Source of the DNA: an uncultured Lachnospiraceae bacterium | GTDB taxonomy: Bacteria > Bacillota > Clostridia > Lachnospirales > Lachnospiraceae | DNA: 7,269 nt | Assembly: GCA_947305345.1 (NCBI GenBank) | Contig: CAMZDH010000028.1 | Coordinates: 1 to 7,269, forward strand | Direction: 5' to 3' | Position numbers and translations under genes: made by a program | Shown here: positions 1 to 7,269 of the stretch, one piece after another | Position numbering within the stretch: position 1 is the first letter of the stretch | Layout of the letters: every line of letters starts with the position of its first letter | Notes under the pieces: model-generated | Told to the model about the DNA's origin: nothing | The model's input: only the letters and a program-made list of their open reading frames with translations | The model's database searches: none

Positions 1-671
1 CACTGCATGTAGTCGTAAAAGTCCGGGTGCTCGTTCGGGCCGACGTGGTCGCCCTCCTGCAGGTTCATCCAGACGCCGTAATCGAACGTGATGCCCTCGA
101 CGCGCTTCTTTAAGACGGCCTGGCTCGAGACCTCGAGCACGCAGCTGTCGCAGCCCGCGTCGACCATTTCCTTCAGGTATTTCTGCAACTCGTCGTAGTC
201 CGGCGTCGTATTCGCGAGTTCCTTTTCGGTCCCCGGGAATTCCGCGCCATTCGTCCCGATGAGGCCCGGCGTCCGCCCCGCGGCAAGGAGCACGTCGCGG
301 AGCATGTGCGCGGTCGTCGTCTTTCCCTTCGACCCCGTGATGCCGATCATCGTGAGTTTTTCCGCCGGGTAGCCGTACCAGGCAGCGTAGGCATACGCGC
401 CCGCGGTCCGCGTTTCTTCGACTCTAAGGACCGTCACGCCGGGGTCTTCGGCCGCGACGTCCTTTTCGACGAGGAACGCCCGGACGCCCGCTGCCGCCAA
501 TGCGTTCATGACCGCGGGATCGTGGGTATCGAACCGCGCGCCCTCGGTGCAGATGAAAAGGTCGCCCGGCGAAGCGAGACGGTTGTCGCGGGACAGACCC
601 GTGATCTCCGTTTCGTCCGTGCCCTGCACGACTTCGTATTCAATTCGGCTGAGCAGTTCCCTGATCTTCAT
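1..671 (-). CDS. murE: UDP-N-acetylmuramyl-peptide synthetase, MurE family (partial, C-terminus outside window)
   Basis: Mur ligases of this family add the third stem-peptide residue (meso-diaminopimelate or L-lysine) to cytoplasmic UDP-MurNAc-L-Ala-D-Glu, using ATP. Only 223 codons are visible. Residues 1-105 form the MurE-type N-terminal domain, with SRDNR near 27-31 and PGDLF at 35-39. The central ATPase domain follows, with the P-loop ITGSKGKTTT at 111-120, NTTPD at 154-158 and EVSSQA at 180-185. The usual 'NLSRDHLD' region reads NLQEGDHVGPNEHPDF at 203-218, a variant in which DH is kept. The residues that decide the added amino acid lie beyond the window. The ATG at 671 has only a weak GGGGA 10 nt upstream. 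An in-frame GTG at 692 overlaps the preceding stop as GTGA and has AAGGA 6 nt upstream, so the true start may be 692 (7 residues longer). It is probably co-transcribed with the oxidoreductase gene upstream. Family assignment is firm; substrate choice is not visible. Confidence 0.88.
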   Translation of the reverse strand, partial: MKIRELLSRIEYEVVQGTDETEITGLSRDNRLASPGDLFICTEGARFDTHDPAVMNALAAAGVRAFLVEKDVAAEDPGVTVLRVEETRTAGAYAYAAWYGYPAEKLTMIGITGSKGKTTTAHMLRDVLLAAGRTPGLIGTNGAEFPGTEKELANTTPDYDELQKYLKEMVDAGCDSCVLEVSSQAVLKKRVEGITFDYGVWMNLQEGDHVGPNEHPDFYDYMQ

Positions 672-688
672 GACTGAACGATCCCCGA

Positions 689-2062
689 TCACGCATTTTC
701 CTTCAAAAGCTCCCGCGCGACGAACACGCCGCTCGCCGACGCGTGCGAAAGGGAATGCGTGACCCCGCCGCCGTCGCCGATGACGTAGAGCCCTTTGTAG
801 CGGGTCTCCAGATGCTCGTCGACCTGAACTTCCATATTGTAGAACTTGACTTCCACGCCGTAGAGGAGCGTGTCGTCGTTCGCCGTGCCCGGCGCGATCT
901 TGTCGAGCGCGTAGATCATTTCAATAATGCCGTCCAGGATCCGCTTCGGAAGGACGAGCGACAGGTCGCCCGGCGTTGCGGAAAGCGTCGGCCGGACCGT
1001 GCCTTCGACGATCCGCTTCTCGGTGCTTCTCCGGCCCCGTTCCAGATCCCCGAACCGCTGCACGATCACGCCGCCGCCGAGCATGTTCGAAAGCCGCGCG
1101 ATCGACTCGCCGTAGCCGTTCGAATCCTTGAAAGGCAGCGAAAAATGTTTCGCGACGAGAAGCGCGAAATTCGTGTTTTCGGTCTTCCGTTCCGGGTCCT
1201 CGAAGGAATGCCCGTTGACCGTGATGATGCCGTTCGTGTTCTCGTTGACGACGATCCCGTTCGGGTTCATGCAGAACGTCCGGACGTGGTCCTCGAACTT
1301 TTCGGTCCGGTAGACGATCTTGCTTTCGTAGAGTTCATTCGTGATGTGGGCGAAGATCTCCGCCGGCAGTTCCACGCGGACGCCTAAGTCCACGCGGTTA
1401 GAATTCGTCGGGATCTCCAGTTTCTTACAGAGGTCTTCGAGCCAGGAGCTTCCGCTCCGCCCGACCGACACGATGCATTTCTTCGCGAAATAGGTCTCAC
1501 CGCGGGACGTGACCGTGAACCCGCCTTCCGCAACCGACAGTTCTTCGATCGGCGAATCGAAATGGAATTCGACCGCGTCCTTCAGCTCCTCATAGAGGTT
1601 TCCGAGGACCTTGTAGTTGATGTCCGTGCCGAGGTGCCGGACCGACGCGGAAAGGAGCGTCAGCTTGTTCTGCATGCAGACCTTTTTCAGGGACGAGCCC
1701 GCGGTCGAATACATCTTCGTGCCGTCGCCGCCGTGCGAGACGTTGATCTCGTCCACGTAACGCATGAGTTCCAGCGCCGTCTCGCGCCCGATGTACTCGT
1801 GCAGCGACCCGCCGAAATCATTGGTAATGTTGTATTTTCCGTCTGAAAATGCGCCCGCGCCCCCGAAACCGTTCATGATCGAGCAGACCGGACACCTGAT
1901 GCAGGATCTGACGTTCTTCCCGTCGATCGGGCAGACGCGCTTTTCAAGCCGGTGCCCCGTCTCGAAGACCGCGACGCTGAATGTCGATTTTTTCGCAAGT
2001 TCATAGGCGGAGAAAATGCCGCCGGGTCCCGCGCCGATGATGATGACGTCAAACTTCTTCAT
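689..2062 (-). CDS. FAD-dependent oxidoreductase (COG2509-like), cysteine-rich
   Basis: This is a 457-residue soluble flavoprotein. A dinucleotide-binding Rossmann motif GAGPGG sits at 10-15 after the strand DVIII, and the acidic end of the next strand is at AVFETG (31-36). A second FAD-contact motif, GLYVIGDGGG, lies at 424-433 and is followed by SLSHASASG. Residues 44-60 hold four cysteines (C44, then C54-x2-C57-x2-C60), followed by GFGGAGAFSDGK (65-76). This pattern fits the uncharacterised FAD-dependent dehydrogenases of COG2509. The cysteines could bind a metal or Fe-S cluster, but that is inference. The substrate is unknown. The start at 2062 is chosen because GGAG (2072-2069) lies 6 nt upstream; a TTG four codons earlier (2074) would be inside the ribosome binding site. 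The gene ends in TGA 17 nt before the murE ATG, or overlaps a possible murE GTG. It has its own probable promoter, interleaved with the clpB terminator. Confidence 0.85.
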   Translation of the reverse strand: MKKFDVIIIGAGPGGIFSAYELAKKSTFSVAVFETGHRLEKRVCPIDGKNVRSCIRCPVCSIMNGFGGAGAFSDGKYNITNDFGGSLHEYIGRETALELMRYVDEINVSHGGDGTKMYSTAGSSLKKVCMQNKLTLLSASVRHLGTDINYKVLGNLYEELKDAVEFHFDSPIEELSVAEGGFTVTSRGETYFAKKCIVSVGRSGSSWLEDLCKKLEIPTNSNRVDLGVRVELPAEIFAHITNELYESKIVYRTEKFEDHVRTFCMNPNGIVVNENTNGIITVNGHSFEDPERKTENTNFALLVAKHFSLPFKDSNGYGESIARLSNMLGGGVIVQRFGDLERGRRSTEKRIVEGTVRPTLSATPGDLSLVLPKRILDGIIEMIYALDKIAPGTANDDTLLYGVEVKFYNMEVQVDEHLETRYKGLYVIGDGGGVTHSLSHASASGVFVARELLKENA

Positions 2063-2075
2063 ATCCTGCTCCAAG

Positions 2076-2111
2076 AAAAAAAATAAGGAGTACCTTGCCG
2101 GTACCCCTTAT
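2076..2111 (-). terminator. Rho-independent terminator of clpB
   Basis: On the minus strand a 12-bp stem (2111-2100 with 2094-2083, one G-U pair at 2105/2089) encloses a 5-nt loop GGCAA. It runs into eight T residues (2083-2076). It lies about 60 nt after the clpB stop codon and ends only 3 nt before the Shine-Dalgarno sequence of the next gene. On the plus strand the G-U pair becomes an A-C mismatch and the T-run is not adjacent, so the signal is oriented to stop minus-strand transcription. Confidence 0.9.
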
Positions 2112-2138
2112 AATAACATAGTTTTTTTCATTTCACAA
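2110..2138 (-). promoter_or_regulatory. Sigma-A-type promoter for the oxidoreductase-murE unit
   Basis: A -35-like TTGTGA (2138-2133) is separated by 17 nt, including a run of seven A, from a -10 box TATTAT (2115-2110; one mismatch to TATAAT). Transcription would start near 2104-2102, inside the upstream arm of the clpB terminator. The new transcript would then carry only the inner part of that hairpin. The match was found by eye; the -35 has four of six consensus bases. Confidence 0.65.
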
Positions 2139-2173
2139 GTGGAATGCCGCCGCTCCTGCGCCGATCATCAGGG

Positions 2174-3990
<1,817 letters not shown>

Positions 3991-3991
<1 letters not shown>

Positions 3992-4740
3992 TATTTCGCG
4001 CCCGCGACGAGCGCGCCCATGTCGAGTGAAAACAGTTTCTTGTCCTTTAAGGAGTCCGGCACGTCGCCGCGGACGATCCGCTGCGCGAGCCCTTCGACGA
4101 CCGCGGTCTTGCCGACGCCCGGTTCGCCGATCAGCACCGGATTGTTCTTCGTTTTTCTGGAAAGAATGCGGACCACGTTCCGGATCTCTTCGTCCCGTCC
4201 GATCACGGGGTCCAGCTTCTGCTGTCTTGCGACCTCGACGAGATCGCGTCCGTATTTTTCCAGCACTTCATAGGTGTCCTCCGGCGAATCCGTCGTCACC
4301 CGCTGATTGCCCCGGACCGACGACAGCGCCTGCAAAAACAGGTCGACCGTGATCCCGAACTGACGGAACAGTTCCTTCAGCTCCGGGTTCGGTTTCTTCA
4401 GCATCGCGAGGAACAGGTGCTCGACGCTCACGTATTCGTCGCCCATCGCCTTCGCTTCGTCTTCCGCATGGATCAGGACGTTGTTCAGCGCCTGCGAAAC
4501 GTAGGCCTGACCGCCCGAGACCTTGACCTGTTTGGAAAGGACTGCCTCGACGGCCTTTTCGAAGGCATCCGCGTCGACGCCCATCTTGACGACGAGTTTC
4601 CCGATCAGGGAATCCTCGACCGTCAAAAGCGCATACAGGAGATGCTCCTCGTCGACCTCCTGATTGCCGTATTCATACGCGATCTGTTCACTTTTCTGCG
4701 TGGCTTCCAGAGACTTCTTCGTAAACTTCTGAATGTTCAT
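3991..4740 (-). pseudogene. clpB: clpB 5' portion: Clp N-domain and first half of AAA+ domain 1, ended by frameshift
   Basis: These 249 residues are the N-terminal part of the ATP-dependent disaggregase ClpB (Hsp100). The double Clp_N repeat spans about 1-145, with the paired motifs [10 protein letters not shown] (30-39) and [10 protein letters not shown] (105-114). The linker to AAA+ domain 1 includes [10 protein letters not shown] and [11 protein letters not shown] (177-186). Walker A is GEPGVGKT (205-212). The frame ends at [14 protein letters not shown] plus TAG, exactly where ClpB proteins continue with YRGEFEERLK. The start is secure: AAGGAGGTG (4754-4746) is 5 nt before the ATG, behind a near-consensus promoter and CIRCE. 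Codon use matches neighbouring genes and no other lesion is seen, so the break is recent or an assembly or sequencing error. As written, the product lacks Walker B, domain 2 and disaggregase function. Confidence 0.88.
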
Positions 4741-4769
4741 AGAACCACCTCCTTTTCTGCTCTAAATGC

Positions 4770-4798
4770 AGTATACGACGGATTGTTAGCACTGTCAA
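4770..4798 (-). promoter_or_regulatory. Sigma-A promoter of clpB
   Basis: A perfect -35 TTGACA (4798-4793) is 17 nt from the -10 box TATACT (4775-4770; one mismatch to consensus). Transcription should begin near 4767-4763, giving a short leader that contains the AAGGAGGTG ribosome binding site and then the clpB ATG. The -35 box lies within CIRCE. Confidence 0.9.
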
Positions 4799-4812
4799 GC
4801 GGTGAGTGCTAA
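4786..4812 (-). promoter_or_regulatory. CIRCE heat-shock operator (HrcA binding site)
   Basis: On the plus strand, TTAGCACTG (4786-4794), a 9-nt spacer (4795-4803) and GAGTGCTAA (4804-4812) match the CIRCE consensus TTAGCACTC-N9-GAGTGCTAA at 17 of 18 arm positions. The single mismatch is the last base of the left arm. CIRCE is bound by the repressor HrcA, which is released on heat shock. The site covers the clpB -35 box, so bound HrcA would block RNA polymerase. It points to HrcA control of clpB. Confidence 0.93.
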
Positions 4813-4833
4813 TTCTTTTGTGAATTCTTTGTG
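4811..4833. repeat. Short tandem direct repeat upstream of clpB promoter
   Basis: Two adjacent near-identical units, AATTCTTTTGTG (4811-4822) and AATTCTTTGTG (4823-4833), differ by one T. They start at the edge of CIRCE and lie 13-35 nt upstream of the clpB -35 box. They could be a chance A+T-rich repeat, an upstream promoter element or a second regulator site. They do not match the CtsR heptad repeat well. Confidence 0.45.
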
Positions 4834-4852
4834 TCGGGTCTCGGAAAGGCAC

Positions 4853-4885
4853 AAAAAGGGCGGCCCGCAAGTTTCCGGGGCCGCC
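4853..4885 (-). terminator. Rho-independent terminator of the UPF0237-UPF0210 operon
   Basis: On the minus strand a perfect 8-bp G+C stem, GGCGGCCC (4885-4878) with GGGCCGCC (4866-4859), has an 11-nt loop. It is followed by C and five T (4857-4853). It sits about 20 nt past the TAA at 4907-4905 that would be the original end of the UPF0210 gene. It separates that operon from clpB. Confidence 0.88.
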
Positions 4886-4904
4886 GTTTGATCAATGGTT
4901 TTGT

Positions 4905-4943
4905 TTAGTTCTTGAAGCTGTGGATCGGCGCGGGGATCCTCCC
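4905..4943 (-). other. In-frame C-terminal tail of the UPF0210 gene, behind a premature TAG
   Basis: Directly after the TAG at 4946-4944 the same frame reads GRIPAPIHSFKN and then TAA (4907-4905). Streptococcal UPF0210 proteins, as I recall them, end FISRGGQIPAPIHSFKN, so these 12 codons are the normal C-terminus and the TAG stands where a glycine is expected. The tail has no ribosome binding site or start of its own. If the TAG is real, these codons are untranslated except by readthrough. Confidence 0.8.
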
Positions 4944-6269
4944 CTACCTCGAGATGAACCCCTCGGAGGAAAACCCGTTCACCGGCATGACCGGCGCGGA
5001 TCCCAGGAGCCCGCCGAACGACACCGTGTCGCCGACCGTTTTTCCGACGACCGGGATCACGCGCACCGCGGTCGTCTTCTGGTTCACCATGCCGATCGCC
5101 ATCTCGTCCGCGATGATGCCGCTGATCGTCGACGCCTTCGTGTCGCCGGGGATCGCGATCATGTCGAGTCCGACCGAACAGACCGCGGTCATCGCCTCGA
5201 GCTTTTCGATCGTGAGACTGCCCTTTTCCACCGCTTCGATCATGCCGCGGTCCTCGCTGACCGGGATGATGGCGCCGGACAGACCGCCGCCGTAGGAGCT
5301 CGCCATGACGCCGCCTTTCTTCACCTGATCGTTCAGAATCGCGAGCGCCGCGGTCGTGCCGGGCGCGCCGGGCTCCTCGAGCCCCATGCTCTTTAAGATG
5401 TCCGCGACGCTGTCTCCGACCGCGGGCGTCGGCGCGAGCGAGAGGTCGACGATCCCGAACGGGATGTCCAAAAGTTCAGAAGCCCGCTTCGCGACGAACT
5501 GTCCGACGCGGGTGATCTTGAAGGCCGTCCTTTTGATGGTTTCGGAAAGATATTCAAAATCCCTGCCCTTTGCCTGTTCAAGCGCTTTTAAGACGACGCC
5601 GGGGCCGCTGACGCCGACGTTGATCACCGCGTCGCCCTCGCTCACGCCGTGGAACGCGCCCGCCATGAACGGATTGTCGTCCGGCGCGTTGCAGAAAACG
5701 ACGAGCTTCGCGCATCCGACAGAATCGCGGTCCTTCGTCGCTTCCGCGGTCTTTTTGATGATCTCCCCGAGAAGCCGGACGGCGTCCATGTCGATGCCGG
5801 TCCTCGTCGAACCGACGTTGACGGAGCTGCAAAGGTATTCAGTTTCCGACAGAGCTTCCGGGATCGACTCGATGAGCAGCCGGTCCGCAGGTGTCATGCC
5901 CTTACTGACGAGCGCGGAATAGCCGCCGAGGAAATTGACGCCGGTCACCCGCGCCGCCGCGTCCAGATACTTCGCGACCTTCACGTAATCCTCGGTGGTC
6001 TTGCACGCCGCGCCCGCGACGAGCGCGATCGGCGTCACCGAGATCCGCTTGTTCACGATCGGAATGCCGGTCTCCCGTTCGATCGTTTCGCCCGCAAAGA
6101 CGAGCCCTGTCGCGCGTGTCGCGATCTTTTCGTAGATCTTTTCGCAAAGCCTGTCCACGTCGCTGTCGATGCAGTCGAGAAGACTGATCCCGAGCGTGAT
6201 CGTCCGGACGTCGAGGTTTTCCTTTTCGACCATTTCAATGGTCTCGAGGACTTCTTTGATCTGTATCAT
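4944..6269 (-). CDS. UPF0210 / DUF711 (PFL family) protein, ended 13 codons early by an in-frame TAG
   Basis: As written this is a 441-residue cytoplasmic protein; with the tail it would be 454, close to the roughly 445-455 usual for UPF0210. Family hallmarks are [13 protein letters not shown] (24-36), [11 protein letters not shown] (70-80), [12 protein letters not shown] (148-159), [13 protein letters not shown] (197-209), [11 protein letters not shown] (216-226), [13 protein letters not shown] (275-287), [12 protein letters not shown] (312-323) and [14 protein letters not shown] (364-377). The family is structurally related to pyruvate-formate-lyase-like glycyl radical enzymes, but its reaction is not established and I assign none. 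The start at 6269 has AGGAGG (6280-6275) 5 nt upstream, overlapping the TGA of the ACT-domain gene. An earlier in-frame ATG (6314) lies inside that gene and is rejected. The early TAG removes a conserved C-terminal segment, so the product may be non-functional. Confidence 0.88.
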   Translation of the reverse strand: MIQIKEVLETIEMVEKENLDVRTITLGISLLDCIDSDVDRLCEKIYEKIATRATGLVFAGETIERETGIPIVNKRISVTPIALVAGAACKTTEDYVKVAKYLDAAARVTGVNFLGGYSALVSKGMTPADRLLIESIPEALSETEYLCSSVNVGSTRTGIDMDAVRLLGEIIKKTAEATKDRDSVGCAKLVVFCNAPDDNPFMAGAFHGVSEGDAVINVGVSGPGVVLKALEQAKGRDFEYLSETIKRTAFKITRVGQFVAKRASELLDIPFGIVDLSLAPTPAVGDSVADILKSMGLEEPGAPGTTAALAILNDQVKKGGVMASSYGGGLSGAIIPVSEDRGMIEAVEKGSLTIEKLEAMTAVCSVGLDMIAIPGDTKASTISGIIADEMAIGMVNQKTTAVRVIPVVGKTVGDTVSFGGLLGSAPVMPVNGFSSEGFISR

Positions 6270-6279
6270 CGTCGCCTCC

Positions 6280-6552
6280 TCAGATCCGGTGCATGCTCTC
6301 AAAGATCGCTTCATCCTGCACGCGGATCACGGTGCCGATCTCTTCTCCGAGGCGCGTCAGGTCATCCTGCATCGCGAGGAAATCCTTCTTGTTCCCCGTG
6401 AGGTCGCAGATCATCATCATGTTGAAATAGCCGCCGGTGATCGTCTGCGAAATGTCCAGGATGTTCACGCCGGTCTCCGCAAGATATGTGCAGACCTTCG
6501 CGATGATGCCGACGGAGTCCTTTCCGACGACGGTAATGATGGCTTTTTTCAT
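6280..6552 (-). CDS. ACT domain protein, UPF0237 family
   Basis: This 90-residue cytoplasmic protein is a single ACT domain of the UPF0237 type. It opens [20 protein letters not shown], continues with [22 protein letters not shown], and ends [17 protein letters not shown] domains usually bind amino acids or other small ligands and act as regulatory modules. The ligand here is unknown, and the resemblance to glycine-cleavage regulator GcvR is only at fold level. The start at 6552 is preferred: AGAGG (6564-6560) is 7 nt upstream, whereas it would be only 1 nt from the alternative ATG at 6558, two codons earlier. The streptococcal homologue also begins close to this point. UPF0210 starts 10 nt after the stop, its ribosome binding site sharing a base with this stop codon. 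The two are often adjacent in Firmicutes, so a shared function is likely. Confidence 0.9.
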   Translation of the reverse strand: MKKAIITVVGKDSVGIIAKVCTYLAETGVNILDISQTITGGYFNMMMICDLTGNKKDFLAMQDDLTRLGEEIGTVIRVQDEAIFESMHRI

Positions 6553-6592
6553 GTTCATACCTCTTTCTTTATCAAAAGCCTTGTTGACAGTA

Positions 6593-6622
6593 ATCTTAGC
6601 CCAAATCCAATGGATTCGTCAA
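6593..6622 (-). promoter_or_regulatory. Promoter of the UPF0237-UPF0210 operon with palindrome in spacer
   Basis: A -35 box TTGACG (6622-6617; one mismatch) is 18 nt from a -10-like TAAGAT (6598-6593; four of six consensus bases). The -35 begins 5 nt beyond the helicase stop codon. The spacer contains the inverted repeat AATCCA-A-TGGATT (plus strand, 6604-6616), directly next to the -35. This is a plausible operator position, but I recognise no known regulator's site. The leader is roughly 35 nt. Confidence 0.65.
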
Positions 6623-6626
6623 GCAT

Positions 6627-7269
6627 TCACAAAAACCGCCGGAACAGCCGGATCTCGTCGCCGACGTTCTCCAAGTCCGTCACCGTGTATTCCGCCCATT
6701 CCCGCGGGAAGAGCGAAAGCGTGTCCCGGTAGAGGAACCGCTCGTCGAGAAGCAGGATGACGCCGGTGTCCTCGGGCGTCCGGATCAGCCGCCCCGCCGC
6801 CTGAAGGACCTTGTTGAAGCCCGGGAAACGGTAGGCGAAGTCGAAGCCGTTTTCTCCGATCGATTCGTAATACTGCCGGATCAGATCCTGCTCCTCCGAC
6901 ACCTTCGGAAGCCCGGTCCCGACGACCGCGACGCCGATCAGCGCGTCCTCCCTGAGGTCGATCCCCTCGGAGAAGATGCCGCCGAGCACCGAAACGCCGA
7001 GCAGCGACCGGTCGTGCGCTTCTCCGACGGCGAAGCGCTTTAAAAACGCCTGACGCTCCTCCTCCGGCATGTTCTTCTTCTGCACGAGGAGCTCGTATTC
7101 CTCGTACTCCGGCAGGAAGGAAAGCGTGTCTTCCATGAACTTGTACGACGGGAAGAACGCGAGGTAATTTCCCTTCTCCTGCCGCACCATTTCGAGCAGG
7201 TACGAGGCGACCTTCTTGTATTCCTCTTCCCCCCGGCGCGTGTACTTGGAACTCACGTCCCTCGCGATG
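6627..7269 (-). CDS. DinG/Rad3-like ATP-dependent DNA helicase, C-terminal part (N-terminus outside window)
   Basis: The frame is open to the window edge: codons for IARD precede the GTG at 7256, so that GTG is internal. The 213 visible residues match the C-terminal helicase domain (HELICc2) of DinG/XPD-type superfamily 2 DNA helicases. Counting from V at 7256, NYLAFFPSYKFME (30-42) is the motif IV region, GVSVLGGIFSEGIDL (87-101) is motif V, and QAAGRLIRT (152-160) is motif VI with its arginines. These enzymes couple ATP hydrolysis to 5'-3' DNA unwinding, often with an Fe-S cluster in the N-terminal half, which is not visible here. I therefore cannot tell DinG from other bacterial Rad3-like paralogues. 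It ends in TGA just before the next promoter, with no hairpin terminator seen between. Confidence 0.87.
   Translation of the reverse strand, partial: IARDVSSKYTRRGEEEYKKVASYLLEMVRQEKGNYLAFFPSYKFMEDTLSFLPEYEEYELLVQKKNMPEEERQAFLKRFAVGEAHDRSLLGVSVLGGIFSEGIDLREDALIGVAVVGTGLPKVSEEQDLIRQYYESIGENGFDFAYRFPGFNKVLQAAGRLIRTPEDTGVILLLDERFLYRDTLSLFPREWAEYTVTDLENVGDEIRLFRRFL

Noticed and set aside
2063..2074. TTG at 2074 as the start of the oxidoreductase
   Set aside because: It lies within the GGAG region serving the ATG at 2062 and directly after the terminator T-run.
4820..4842. CtsR operator upstream of clpB
   Set aside because: The CACAAA direct repeats have the wrong period and several mismatches to the GTCAAA heptads.
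6270..6314. ATG at 6314 as the start of the UPF0210 protein
   Set aside because: The extra 15 residues overlap the ACT-domain gene in another frame and do not resemble the family N-terminus. ATG at 6269 has an ideal AGGAGG.
6584..6616. Plus-strand TTGACA at 6584-6589 as a divergent promoter
   Set aside because: No good -10 follows at 16-18 nt and there is no plus-strand gene for it to serve.

Overview
This looks like chromosomal DNA from a G+C-rich member of the Firmicutes, probably class Clostridia and possibly Lachnospiraceae. That placement is inferred from a HrcA-type CIRCE operator, strong AGGAGG ribosome binding sites, Firmicutes-type sigma-A promoters, a UPF0237/UPF0210 gene pair laid out as in streptococci and clostridia, and the style of the MurE and ClpB proteins. 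By eye G+C is in the high fifties, with G/C-rich third codon positions. Every gene I can support is on the minus strand. The plus-strand open frames are arginine-rich shadows of these genes.

In transcription order (right to left) the layout is as follows. (1) 7269-6627 is the C-terminal part of a DinG/Rad3-like superfamily 2 DNA helicase, cut by the window edge. (2) 6622-4944 is a two-gene operon with its own promoter: a small ACT-domain protein (UPF0237) followed 10 nt later by a UPF0210/DUF711 ('PFL family') protein, ending in a clear intrinsic terminator. (3) 4812-2076 is the clpB heat-shock unit: CIRCE operator, near-consensus sigma-A promoter, strong ribosome binding site, clpB in two frames, and a terminator. 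(4) 2138-1 is a promoter interleaved with the clpB terminator, then a COG2509-type FAD-dependent oxidoreductase tightly followed by murE, which runs off the left edge.

The gene content is housekeeping: protein quality control, cell-wall precursor synthesis, and a conserved pair of unknown role. I see no mobile element, CRISPR array, tRNA or rRNA, and no candidate for a wholly new system. The unusual points are two apparent lesions in neighbouring genes. clpB seems to have lost 16 nt, removing the conserved pore-loop-1 segment YRGEFE of the first AAA+ domain and breaking the frame. The UPF0210 gene has an in-frame TAG in place of an expected glycine, with the last 12 conserved codons still present in frame behind it. 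Both genes keep intact control signals and otherwise clean frames, so the lesions are either very recent or errors of sequencing or assembly. Other points of interest are the overlap of CIRCE with the clpB -35 box, the terminator/promoter overlap before the oxidoreductase gene, and a palindrome inside the UPF0237 promoter spacer.

No gene-free stretch exceeds 300 bases. The longest gap, between the UPF0210 remnant and clpB, is about 165 nt and is largely filled by the terminator, CIRCE and promoter.
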